DNA of 64,000 nucleotides, from assembly GCA_019925105.1 (NCBI GenBank), contig JAHGAU010000021.1, forward strand, positions 806,001 to 870,000, in the 5' to 3' direction. Source of the stretch: Niebla homalea (taxonomy: Eukaryota > Ascomycota > Lecanoromycetes > Lecanorales > Ramalinaceae). A model generated the notes under the pieces. It worked only from the letters and a program-made list of their open reading frames with translations. It was not told the DNA's origin and did no database searches. A program made the position numbers and the translations under genes. Positions 11,300 to 22,362 of the stretch are shown piece after piece (the first letter of the stretch is position 1; each line of letters opens with the position of its first letter).

Positions 11300-14200
11300 A
11301 TAAATAACGCTTAACCTTAAGGAAAGACCGTTTATATAAATAAAAGTTAATAAAGGGAGTCCGATAGACGTTAATATCTAATATATTTACGCTTTTAAGG
11401 GTAATATAATATAATATACGTAAAGAAATAATTAAAACCATAATATTAATATTTAGATTTAAGGAAATAAAGGATATCGATATTATAGCAATATAAAAGC
11501 CATTATATAATCTATATATTTATTCTTTAATTAACCCGGGAAATAATTTTTATTTAATCTTTAAAAGTAATAAAATAACGCGGATATATTTCTTTATTAA
11601 TAAAAGGCTAAATATAAATAATTAAAACGTTATTTATTACGGAGGAAACTTATATATACTCCGGATTATATAAGAAAAAGATATTAAAAATACTTTAAAT
11701 ATTTATAATACGTATAATCCGTTATTAATTAATAAGAAAAAACCTTTTATAATCCCGTTGCTTAAAAATATTATAGTTATACCCGGTAAATACCTCTTAA
11801 TAAAGGACTTTAATCTTTATTACGTTTAATAAAACGAAGACGGTTATATAATCAGTTATACTGAATTTAAGGAATTATTAATAGTTATTATACGGTTTAA
11901 CCTTACGTTATTAACGTTAAAAAAGGTTATTATATAAAAAAACCATAAACTTAAGATTATAATTGACTTAATATTTAACTCGGAAGGTATTATTAATTTA
12001 ATTATAATATATAAACCTTAAGAGGACCTAAAATACGGTTTAAATTACGTCTTAATATAAATAACCTTAAACTAATCTATTAATGTAACTCCGCCCTTAC
12101 CGTTTAAATAAGCGTAAAAAACGGTTAAGGAAGCCGAAATATTAATAAAAACGGTAAAGGTAATATCTTAATTAACGGAACGTCCCTGACTTAATAATAA
12201 GGAATAAATTAACCGTTTTATAAAGCGGATAATAAAAACTTTAAATAAAGTAATTAACATTATAATTTTAATAATAAAGCCATCTTAAAAAATTAAAACC
12301 TATTAAAACGAGGAATATATAAAGGTAATTATAAAAGTAAAAGCGCTTATAAAGTAAGTTATTAAATATAAAAATTAAGAAACGCTTTAACAGCTAAAAA
12401 AAGCTTAAAAAAAAAAAGAATTATCCGGAAGGCTAAGTAAATATACTTCCGGGCTATAATATATAATTCGGCGGTTTCCCTTTATAACGTTTAAAAGTTA
12501 ATAAAATATAATAAAGAATAAAGTAAGAAATTTAAATTTATCCCCAAGTTTTTACCCTTAAAAAGACTAGATGGTACGGTAACGAATACCTTTAATAATA
12601 AGATTAAGGCTTTTAAAAAGGCGTTTTTTCTTCCGTTACCGGAAGTTAACCTAGTAAATATCGACGGCACGGTATATCCTAAATTAATAATAATAAATAA
12701 GGTAATAACCTAAAAGATAATAATTAAGGCGATTAATAAATTAAAGAAAAATAAGGTTTTTAAACTTAACGGTATATTAAATAGGTTCTTATTTATAGTA
12801 ATATTATTATTTAAAGAGGTTTTTACTTACCTATTTTAAGCCTGTTTCGATATAAAATATTACCCTTATAAATTTAAGAAGGCTAAAACGATTATCCTTA
12901 AGAAGCCGGTTAAATTAAATTACTTAAAGGTAAAATCATATAGACTTATAATACTCCTTTATACGTTAAAGAAAGCTTTAAAGACGGTAATCATAAAGAT
13001 CTTAAATAACTACGTAAAAGGGTATAAGCTACTCCCCGATTAATAGATAAAAATAAGAAGAAGACGGTTGACGGAAACGGCTCTTAAAAGCTTAATCGAT
13101 AGCGTATATATAATATAAAGTTATAAAAAGAAATACGTTATAAGTTTTCTTTCCTTAAATATTATAAAAGCGTTTAATAAGGTAAATTATTAAAAATTAT
13201 TATATAATTTACGGAAAAAAAGGGTTTTATTTTTTTTTATAAATTAAATAAAAAGTTTCTTAAGTAATTAAGCGACGTTAATTAGCCTAGGATAAAAGAT
13301 AAATACGATAGAGCCCGCGATAATAAGGATTCTTTAAAGGTTATTTATTTTTTTAGTTTTATTCTTATTTTTTAACGGCTTACTTATTAAAGACTTAATA
13401 AAGCTAAAATAAAAGGTTTAAATAAAAGACTTTATTAACGATATTTACCTCTTAACTTATAATACGTTTATTTATATAAACTATTTAAAGTTAAAATAAA
13501 CTTATAAAGTTTACTTATAATAAATAAAAATATATAAAGCTTAATTCACCCCGTATAAATATAAATTTATTTATATAATAAGGAGCTTAAAGTTATATAA
13601 TATAATAGCTATAATAAACTTAAGTAGTATAATAATAAAACCGGAAGTTAATATTAAGGTATTCGGCTTATAAATCGATAAGAAATTAAATTAAAAGAAT
13701 TATATAAAAAAGGTCTAGAAAAAGATAATTTTATAAAAGAAAGGCTTTATTTACCTTATAACGTTAACGTAAGGAACTACTTTATAAAAGGTTAAAACCG
13801 TTTATTAAGCGGTTATAAAGCCTGCGATAACGTACGTAATAATTATTTAGTACGTACTTAAAGGCACGTTTAAATATAGGAAAAAGCCCGTCCGGTAATT
13901 ATAGAAAGTTTAAAACCGATATTTAAAAGTAATAAATAAAGTATATAAAGTAACTCCCGTCCCGGTGCTAAAATCTGAAGTCTTTATATTATTAATAAAG
14001 CTAGCCTTAAATTAAATAATCGCTTAAATAAGGCTTAATAGGAAATAAACGTATTTATTAAAACTTTAAAAAGCCTTAAATAAAAAGCGTAGAAAAATGG
14101 TACTTACCCTTTTTACGGAAGTTAAATTAAAATAAACTAAAAAAGAAATCAATTTAATTTATATTTAAAAAGTTAACATAAGAATATATAAACTTTTATT

Positions 14201-14900
14201 TAAAGTAAAAGCAATAAAAAGAAGAAGACCGCGAGGGTAAAGTTAATAACGATTACCTTATAGATTATAAAGAGGTAAATAAAGTATTAACGTAAATATA
14301 GAGAATCGATCTTTTAAGGGCGACGGTACCCGGTATTAAATAGCGACGAGATTATTAATAAGTATTTCCGGCGTTACGGGATTATAAGGAAAGGCAATAA
14401 CGCGTTAATAATCTAACTTTAAATAAATAAGAACGGCTTAATTTACTTTTTCTTTATTATATATACTAATAACCGGATTAACATTAATTATAAGTATGGG
14501 TAATAAAAGTAAAACGCTATATACATATTAATCTCTTATTTATTATTTAAGGAGCTTAAACCGGGATTAATTAAAAGGATAAGGATTAACGATTATCGTT
14601 AAATGCTTATTAATAAAAAAGGTATTAAAGCGGCCGTTAAATTTATAATAATTATAGGCTTATTATTATAGTTCGGCTTAATTAAGGAAATGGAAAAAGT
14701 AATTAAAAACTTAATTAAGAAACCTCGTTATTAACTTAAGGGTAAAAAGCAGCGGCGGGAAAATTATACTTAATAAGGGGTTAAAGGGCTATAAATACCG
14801 GGGCGGCGTAAAAAGCGATATTATATCGATTAATAAAATTATATAAATAAAATAATAATAGTATACGTATTAATAAGAATATTTAATAATATAATCAGAA
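11300..14900 (+). pseudogene. LINE1 ORF2: endonuclease-reverse transcriptase-RNase H remnant
   Basis: Plus-strand reading shows an endonuclease/exonuclease/phosphatase domain: DIDIIAI.KPLYN at about 11472-11510 (usually DilaIQEPw.N), then LLIKDFNLYYV near 11800 (usually GDFNlHH) and IIIDLIFNS near 11965. Reverse transcriptase follows, with a SYRLIILLYTLKKALKTVII block near 12940-13000 (kSYRPIsLL..lgKi.E), FLVLFLFFNGLL near 13345, and FINDIYLLTY at 13431-13460, which is the catalytic FADD box with Asp changed to Asn by a TG-to-TA event. Near 14405-14660 come IRTA.FTFSLLYI and the AYYYSSA segment typical of Tad1 ORF2 C-termini. The protein would nick target DNA and copy the element RNA. Confidence 0.85.
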
Positions 14901-15216
14901 TTCTAAAATTATAGCATTAAATAAACCCGTAAAATAACGGAAAAGTAATAGGTTTAAAGGTAACCCTTAAGTAAATTCAGTCGTAATATTATAGGTTTTC
15001 TTAAAAAAGGCATATAAATAAATTCTTACTCTTTAAACGGCCGTAAATACTCTTAGCTTTTAAGATGTAAGTAAAGGCTGGGTGAATACCGGTTTTTATT
15101 CTTAACGTTATAGATATCGGGTTTTTTACGGTTATTAATAAGGTTAAATGGCCGAGTATTAAGGAACGCCGGAATTAGCTTAACTAGATCCGTAGTATAA
15201 ATCAATCAATCAATCA

Positions 15217-15229
15217 ATATTAAGCTTTT
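15217..15229. repeat. LINE1 target-site duplication, 3' copy
   Basis: This is an exact repeat of 9448-9460, directly after the tetranucleotide tail. Confidence 0.85.
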
Positions 15230-16000
15230 TCTCTTAAACGTGTTTATTGCCCTTTTATATTTAACTATTTCCGAGAACTGATTATTACTTATTAAATCGG
15301 TAAAAGTATAATTAAGGAATTAATATTAAGCTTTACGTATAAAATAAAAACGCCTATTTTCTATAAATACGAATAAGAAATTTTTTATACTTTATTTAAG
15401 CTCTTAAATATAATCTAGTATTTCTCTGAGTTTTTAATTACGGATACGGTATTTACGTTGCTGCTTCAGCGATTTTTTAAATAATTCTAATTAATAACTT
15501 AATAAGGTTAAATTATCAAAGGAAAAGGAACGTTCTCTTAATAATAAAAGCGTTAATAATAGAGAATCGTTATTATAAGAAGCCGATTTAAAAAATAAAA
15601 AAGAATAAACTTAATTAAACCGTAGGCAAAAAAACGGTAATAATAGTCCCTTAACGGGAAGGTTATTAGGGTAATAATTAATAGGTTACGGCAGAAGGGG
15701 CTTAATAAATAAGCTTAAAAATAAATCCGATAAAGGCGAAAATAGCCGCTTTTTATCCGCTATTATAAATTAAAGCCCATTATAGGAAAGTAAGAAATAT
15801 AATAAAAGATTAAAGGTCTTAAAATAAAAGCGGGGCGATAATACGTAAAATAAGGTTAAACTTATTTAAGAAAAACGTATAATTTTTAACGTTAAACCTT
15901 TTAATTAGTAATCTTAATAAAATATATAACTTAAATATTAAAGTCGCGTAACGCGGTTATATTATAATAAAATAATAATTTACTTCCGTTTATACCCGTT
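15230..16000 (-). pseudogene. Probable upstream part of the DUF6589-like gene, beyond LINE1
   Basis: After removing LINE1 and one copy of its duplication, the minus-strand sequence here continues directly into the DUF6589-like frame at 9447. I can follow a coding-like, stop-interrupted stretch from about 16000 to 15230, but I recognise no motif and cannot place the start codon. The upper limit is a guess. Confidence 0.35.
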
Positions 16001-19000
16001 ACCTTAAGTATTATATAAATGCTTTAACTATTTAATAAACTTTTTAGCCGTTTTAATTCCTGATTCTTTTAATTATTAAATTATTTACCGGCCTATTATC
16101 GTTATTATATCCTTTAATAATTAATATAACCGGTATAAGTAAATATCTTAATAAAGTCCGAAATCTTATTTACGGTTATTACTTTAATTATAGCTATATT
16201 ATTGCTGACTCCGTAATTAGTATTCTTTAGATTAAATTTTACGTATTTACGATTCTTTAAGTTAATAAAGCGATTAATTAGGAGGCTATAAAGTTTTTAT
16301 ATTAATACTACGTCTTTTTCTATTAAACCTATTATTATATACTTATACTTATTAACCATTACGAAATTATACCAGGAAATATTAATCATATTAAGAATTT
16401 CGTCCTTAAAGTTAATGATAATTATAATTAATATTAAAAGCTTATTAAACTTAGGTTAAATGAGTTATTTTATTAATTAAGTATCGTAAATACGGACTAT
16501 CTTAATATCCAGTTTACTTAATAGCGATATTGTATCCTTTAGGGCTAAAGGAGGTTTATTAATTAATTATTTTACCAGATTTTTAAAATCTTTAAGGGTA
16601 AGGGTTATAATATAACCTATATTATTCGTGATATTATACTAGCCGGAGTCAACGGCTTTAATTATATAGAGGATTACGCTTACCGGTTAACGTCCGTATT
16701 TACTAAATTTAAGGTGGTTAAATTCTAAATCCTAGCTACCGATAATAAGCTTTTAATAATAATTAAATATAACAGCGAATCTCAAGTAAATAATTAAAGG
16801 TATTACGCTTCCTTAATTTATAAAAGATTCCGTAGGTTTTTCGGCTTAATTATTATAATGGAGGAGAAATTAATTATCCCGCTTTATTTATAAGAACGTC
16901 TTTAATTAAATTAAAAGTAACTATACGCGGATAAACTTAAATTTCATTAAGAATATAAACCGGTTTTAACCTTAATATATTATCCGGTAGAATTCAATAT
17001 AGTTATTTTACCGTAAAAACTATTTTTTATTACCAAAATTTATTTCGTTAATCCTATTATTACGGTATAGAAAACGCGGCTGGCAATAAGTAAATTATAT
17101 AAAGACTACGCTTAAAAACTATAGCCCTTAGGTTTTCATAAGGTATATATTATAAAACCCAACTTAATCGGGAGGATAGCTTTAATTTATACTTTGCGAT
17201 ATTAAAAATAAAGGATAAAATAAATTAAATTTTATTTCCCGGTTAATATTAATATATAGAATTAAAACTTTATGGTTATCTTATTTAAGGAGTATATTAA
17301 TATTTCTTATTATAAAGTAAAAAGAACGCTATTTATAGCGAAGTATAAATGAACTTCAAATTATTATTAAAGTAAAAGGACCGACTATTATTACTTATTA
17401 TTTATCCTTATACCCGTTTTATATATTATAAAAGCTTTTAATAATGAAAAAGGCCTTCTTTATAGCCATTATACGCAGGTAAATAAACCATATTATCCGA
17501 AGTATATTTAGCTGATAATTATTAATTATTTATTATATAGTTATTAAGTCCGCTTAAAGGAATTTATTAACTTCTATTTAAACGAGAGGGTTATCTTATA
17601 AGACCCTATAAAGGAAAGTATTAAAAATAGGGCTTTTAAGAATAAGTTATATCGATACCGGGAACTTATATAAGAGCTAACCGTATTTATTAATAAAACT
17701 TAAAAGTATAAAGTCCAATACTATTTATATTAAATAATAATTACTTAAATAACTTTATCTCTTAAACTTTACGTTATCCAATGTTTCGCCGTCCTTTTAA
17801 ACTTTAACGAATTAAGGTAAAACCGTCCTTTTTAAATTACCGTTATGGTTCTCTATTAAGCCATATATAATCTCGGGTTTATTAATTTATATACCTTCCT
17901 TAATAACCGGTATTAATATAAAATCACTAAATACCTTTACGTCCGTTTTCGTCTATATATCTTTAATATTATAAACGTAATCGTCTAGCGTAAAAGCGAC
18001 TTTTTCTTTATTCTTAATATTAACTTATTAAGTTACGATAGACCGATAAAACCCGGGTATAATCTTTATATAATTATAATCTATTTTATTATTAAATAAA
18101 ACGGAGTTTTAAATAATATTATTTTTATAATTATTCTTTAAATATAAAGGAATATTTATATTAATATATCGGAATAAAATCATATCTTAAGAGCGGATAT
18201 ACTTTATATAATAAGGATATATTACGAATTTCGGGTTACGGTTTAAATGAAAATAGGTATATAATGCTTAATACGTAATATCTTACCGAATAATCTGCTA
18301 AATAAAAAAATAAATTATTATTTATAATTAACCTTTATTATTAATATTATTATGCTCTTTTTAATAATAATTATATATATTAAATTCTTTTAATAAAAGA
18401 TTAATAATATCGCTTTTTTATAATTAATTAAAAAGATCGTTAATAATTAAATTATTATCTTTTTCTTAAAGAGTATAAAACTTAAAACCGGTAATTATAT
18501 TTATAATATTCTTAACTATATTATCGGAGATACTATATAATAATAATTATTTAATAAAAAAGATTACGTAAATATTTAAATTATTAACCTTAATTTCTGG
18601 CCAAACATTAAATCGAAATTATATAAAGAATTTATCCCGTATTTAAAACTTTTTAAAATAAGCGTAATATTATTAATACATTAAAAGTTAATAATATAAT
18701 TCCCGGTATTTTATGCTCTTTATTTATAGATTAAGGAAACTAACGATTTTAAAGAGATATCGATAATAGCTAATTAATTTACTTTTTAACTTCTACCGTT
18801 TTACCTTAATATATACCCTTAAGGTATTAAAAATAATATTATATTTATTTATATTTACGTTAAAAAGGTCCGCGCGATTTAATCGATTAATTATAGAACG
18901 GTTAATACCGCGGTAATATATTTATCTCCGAGGTTTTCCGGGAATAATAATGCTTTTTTCCGTCTTTATATCTTAAATATCTTTTTCCGTATTTTAAATA

Positions 19001-22000
19001 TTTTCGTCTTATTCCGTATTATTTAAAGAATCGGTTAACTCTAACTTATCCTAATTGTTTTATAACTGCTCCGTACCTTACGGTATATTACCTTCGTTAA
19101 TTTATAAGTGATTATTGACCTCTAGAATACGGTCCGTTAATTTATAATCGAGTATTTCTTAAGTATCTAATAAAGGGAAATTTTTTAATTAAGCAATTAT
19201 TATTGAATTTATATTATTAAGAATACGTTAATCCTTAATAATAATCTGTTATTTAAAGCCTTTCTTAGTCTTAATCTCCCGTAGTTTTTTTAGCGTAACC
19301 TAAATAATTAATTATTTTACTTACGGTAAATCCATTTTTTAAATACTAAAGTTATTGATATTAAAGTACCTTCCGATATAATTTTAAAGGTTTAATTTAT
19401 AACGTTAACGGTCTACTTTAATTAAATCGTTTAAATTACCGTTTCTTTTTATTTTCGTTTAAATCGGAAGGTATTAATAATACTCTTAATAATAAGTAAT
19501 TATAATTCTTATATAGCGCTTTTCTCGTCGGTAAATTTAACTTTTCATAATTAATTTTATAATATAACCGCTTAAGCTTTAATAATAATAGCTTTATGGA
19601 TTTTTTATCGTTTTAAAACAATATTAAAGATCTTTATAACGCTATTTAGCTATTCTTATATTAAATTATGAGTCTTAATTTACTTAAAGATTTTATTAAA
19701 AATACTATTAACGGCGTAATTATTGGTATCGATTAGATTAATTAAGTTTATAACGATTAAAGCTAAAGTAAATACCATAATAATAAAGAAAGGTTAATTA
19801 ATAAAAGAAATATTAAGGAAACTCCGAAATTATTAATAAAATATTTCCTTAAATGCCCTTTTTAATTTATTTACTTTTTAATAATATTATAATTATTTAT
19901 CTTAGATATTACTATTTTTTAATTAACGTTATAATAATAGACCACTATTAAATATTAAACCCGCGCCGCGTAATTTTAATATTTAATAGTAAACTATTAA
20001 TAAAAATAAATAAGTAGAAGGTAAACGCTAAATATTAATAAGATTATATAATTCAATTATTTACGGGCTTAATCGCTTATTATCCTTTAATACGGCCGTA
20101 TATATTTTATTTTTATATTTATTATATTACTTATTGCCGTTAAAGTCGGATTATTTAAACTATTGCGAAATTATTAAGACTTTTTATATTATACGGAATT
20201 TAAGAAATTCTTTATATTACTTACGTTAAAAGCGTTATTATTATTACCTTTAGATCCGTCCCTTAAAATCACTTTATTATTAGATTTCGCCTTATTTCCC
20301 GAGCTTAATTTACCGTTAAACTTTACTTTATCTCTTAAGTTCCCTTTATTATTAGATTTTATTTTATTTTCTTTTCTTTTATACGTTTTCCTAAATACTT
20401 TAATTTTTACTTCCGGCACTTTAATTAAATCCTTTATATAATAAATTAACTTCTTTAGATTTAAGGTTAACGGCTTTCCTATATCTTAATAAGCCTCCTT
20501 AATAGTAATATCTTTTAAATAACTTAGAAATTTCTAGACCTTAACGTAATTTTCGATTTTTTACGTAAAAATCTTATAATACTTATCTTTATATAAAAGG
20601 CGATATATATATTAACTTTTCCCTTCCTTATTATATAATAATTATAAACCGTAATACCAGAGATAATACTATTTAGCTTAAGTTACTAAGCGCCCGTATA
20701 TATCTTTATTGTTTTTATTATAATATTCCTTTACGGCGATACCGAAAGGATAATAGCCGGTTTAAATTATCTTATTTTTATCGAACTTATTAATCTAGTC
20801 TGCTAATTACCTATTAATTAAGCGTAACGTAAATTAAGTATACGTAAAATCGTCGATTTTAACCTTATAGTACTTAATTTCTCCGTTATTTTAAATGCTT
20901 AAGTTAATAAATATATTATATCCGTTAAAGTTAACGTTTAAAAAATATATAGTAAGTAAGGATAATCTTAAAATAGGATCGTTTAAATTAAAGATAATAT
21001 AACGCGTTATATAATGTTTCTTCGCTTAATTAAGACGGATAAAAGGTTTTAACGTTTTTTTTATTTTATTATAAACCTTAATAAAATTATTAATAACGTT
21101 TTCCTTAAGATCTATAAAATACCCCGTTATTCTTAATGAATTTTTATTATGATTCTGCTATATTTATTATTATTATTACCCTTTTTCTTATTACGTTCGC
21201 CCTCTTTTATAAACTCTTTTTTTATAGTATCCTCCTATATAATATCCTCTTATCCGATATTCTCTTTTATAGTATTATCGGGATTTTCTTTTCCCTTATT
21301 ATAAAGGGATACCGCGGTTAATCCTTTTAAATATAATTTCAGTTTATTTATCTCTTTTAGTTTTACTTAATTTATCGGTTTCTTTAACTTTTCTTTCTTT
21401 TTTTCTTTTCCTTTAATATAGCATAATAAGCGTTCTTAACGTTTATTATAATTAAATAATATTAAGTATATAAAAGAACTTATTAAAGTAAATATATAAA
21501 AAAAAAGGCAAAACGGGGAAAATAAAAAAGGCAGAAAGGAAAGGTAAAAGAACTTATAGGGCACCTACAGGTTAATAAATTATAAAATATAAAAAAGTAA
21601 AAGAGGAAAAAATTAAATAAATATTTTTTTAATCGCTTAATCTATATAGTAAAAGGTAACGAAACGCGATTACCGCGTTATTTACTCTTTAATTTACTTA
21701 ACTTATATATTTAAGCTATTTAAGATATTATACGGAATAAATAATATAGTTAAGATAACGTATAAAGGAGTAAATAAAAATATTTATTTTACCTATAAGT
21801 AATTTATCGGCCTATAATCGTAGATTATTAATTAATTTAATAAATAATTAAATAACCTATTAAGTATAAAATATAAGCAGATATTACTGTTATATATTAG
21901 TAAATAAAAACCATATTATTCTATATATATATAAGAAGTTTTAATGTTTCTCCGATATTAACGATTAAAACCGTTTAAAACACCTTTCTTAATTAAATAA

Positions 22001-22080
22001 TTGCTAATTCCGTATATTCTGCGGGACTTTCTATTTATTACGTAGATTTGCCTTATATCTAAGGTTTTACGCTTAAACGT
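16000..22080. other. Right interior of the TIR element, unassigned RIP-degraded sequence
   Basis: About 6 kb without an intact gene. Several frames on both strands stay coding-like when stops are read through, and I could not choose between them. On the minus strand about 19500-21000 looks like a protein-coding stretch that contains the only uninterrupted frame (20189-20419). On the plus strand about 16600-18200 also reads smoothly. The hydrophobic plus-strand frame at 21136-21321 is low-complexity Ile/Leu/Phe and opposite the presumed gene. No RT, integrase, helicase or tyrosine recombinase motif was found. Confidence 0.35.
20189..20419 (-). pseudogene. Lys/Asn-rich open frame, probably a RIP-converted acidic segment
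   Basis: This 76-codon minus-strand frame starts MPEVKIKVFRKTYKRKENKI and is dominated by Lys, Asn and Ser. RIP on the opposite strand changes TG to TA, so a GAA or GAT codon after a T-ending codon becomes AAA or AAT. A run of K and N in this setting is therefore best read as an original run of E and D. Upstream on the same strand (20420 to about 20900) similar coding-like sequence continues through stops. I do not recognise the protein. It could be part of the DUF6589-like protein, a second gene of the TIR element, or a remnant of an older insertion. Confidence 0.35.
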
Positions 22081-22087
22081 ATAAGTA

Positions 22088-22162
22088 CCGCGGCCGCGAT
22101 AACCCCGGCTTTAACCGAAAAGGGTTAACGGCCGCGGCGGGCTAACCCGGAGGGGCTTAGCC
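22088..22162. repeat. Subterminal GC-rich hairpins, right end
   Basis: A palindrome with arms CCGCGGCCG (22088-22096) and CGGCCGCGG (22129-22137) encloses an inner TTAACC/GGGTTAA stem. It is followed by GGCTAACCC...TTAGCC (22140-22162), the mirror image of the hairpin core at the left end. The region keeps normal CA/TG content, so it was spared RIP. Confidence 0.7.
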
Positions 22163-22186
22163 GGCGGCGAAGCCGTCATATACGCT

Positions 22187-22203
22187 CTGAGGGACTGAGG
22201 CAA
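22187..22203 (-). repeat. Right terminal inverted repeat, 17 bp
   Basis: This is the exact reverse complement of 4248-4264. Similarity stops directly inside the repeat apart from the shared hairpin core. Confidence 0.85.
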
Positions 22204-22211
22204 ACCTATTA
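22204..22211. repeat. 8-bp target-site duplication, right copy (ACCTATTA)
   Basis: Identical to 4240-4247. Joining the two flanks at this octamer restores the copia A upstream region. Confidence 0.8.
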
Positions 22212-22362
22212 TAATTAAAAGGTATAAGTTACTTAATTATTACTATATATAAAGTAAGACTATATACAAGGCTATATATTGCTATCCTACTTAGGTTTAG
22301 CACGTCCGTTTTATCTAATCTGATCCGCGTCACGTAATCTCCCAAGTGGCGATCCTGCACAT
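22212..22362 (-). mobile_element. Copia A 5' LTR remnant, displaced by the TIR element
   Basis: This is the continuation of copia A beyond the TIR element. On the minus strand it would start TGTGCAGGATCGCCAC near 22362 and run toward 22212, then continue at 4239. It keeps CA and TG, including a CACGTAATC/GCGTCACG tract near 22330, as the other LTRs of the window do. The outer boundary is uncertain because the second LTR is outside the window, and the gypsy B frame can be read across the proposed junction. Confidence 0.45.

Larger units (their letters stand above)
9461..15216 (+). mobile_element. LINE1: full-length Tad1/I-type non-LTR retrotransposon
   Basis: This is a 5756-bp element without LTRs, bounded by a 13-bp duplication and ending in an ATCA/CAAT tetranucleotide tail rather than poly(A). 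It has a 5' leader, ORF1, and ORF2 with endonuclease, reverse transcriptase, an RNase H-like region and a C-terminal Cys-rich block, the architecture of fungal Tad1-clade LINEs. It aligns along its length with LINE2 (30160-36032, same strand) and LINE3 (42344-48150, opposite strand). Differences are mostly C/T and G/A transitions at CA/TG sites. It interrupts the DUF6589-like gene, so it is younger than the TIR element. It is inactive because of stops throughout. Confidence 0.92.
4248..22203. mobile_element. TIR-bounded DNA element with a DUF6589-like gene; split by LINE1
   Basis: The two ends are a perfect 17-bp inverted repeat, TTGCCTCAGTCCCTCAG at 4248-4264 and its complement at 22187-22203, flanked by identical 8-bp duplications. 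Inside each end is a GC-rich zone of small hairpins. Removing LINE1 (9461-15216) and its 13-bp duplication leaves about 12.2 kb, large for an ordinary cut-and-paste element. The interior is RIP-degraded. On the minus strand it carries a DUF6589-like protein, and other coding-like stretches remain unassigned. The 8-bp duplication recalls hAT or KDZ elements, but I recognise no hAT BED finger or dimerisation domain. An alternative is a smaller transposon enlarged by older nested insertions that I could not delimit. Confidence 0.75.

Noticed and set aside
21136..21321. Hydrophobic 61-codon plus-strand frame resembling a membrane protein
   Set aside because: Low-complexity Ile/Leu/Phe/Tyr from AT-rich codons, antisense to the likely coding strand. 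Expected by chance in RIP-converted DNA.
22160..22203. Right TIR region as an LTR end of copia A
   Set aside because: The perfect inverted partner at 4248 and the exact flanking octamer fit a TIR element better.
4391..22330. Shared TCTGATCCGC near 4391 and 22320 as a longer terminal repeat
   Set aside because: The left copy is inside the TIR element and the right one outside its duplication, in the same orientation. Most likely chance.
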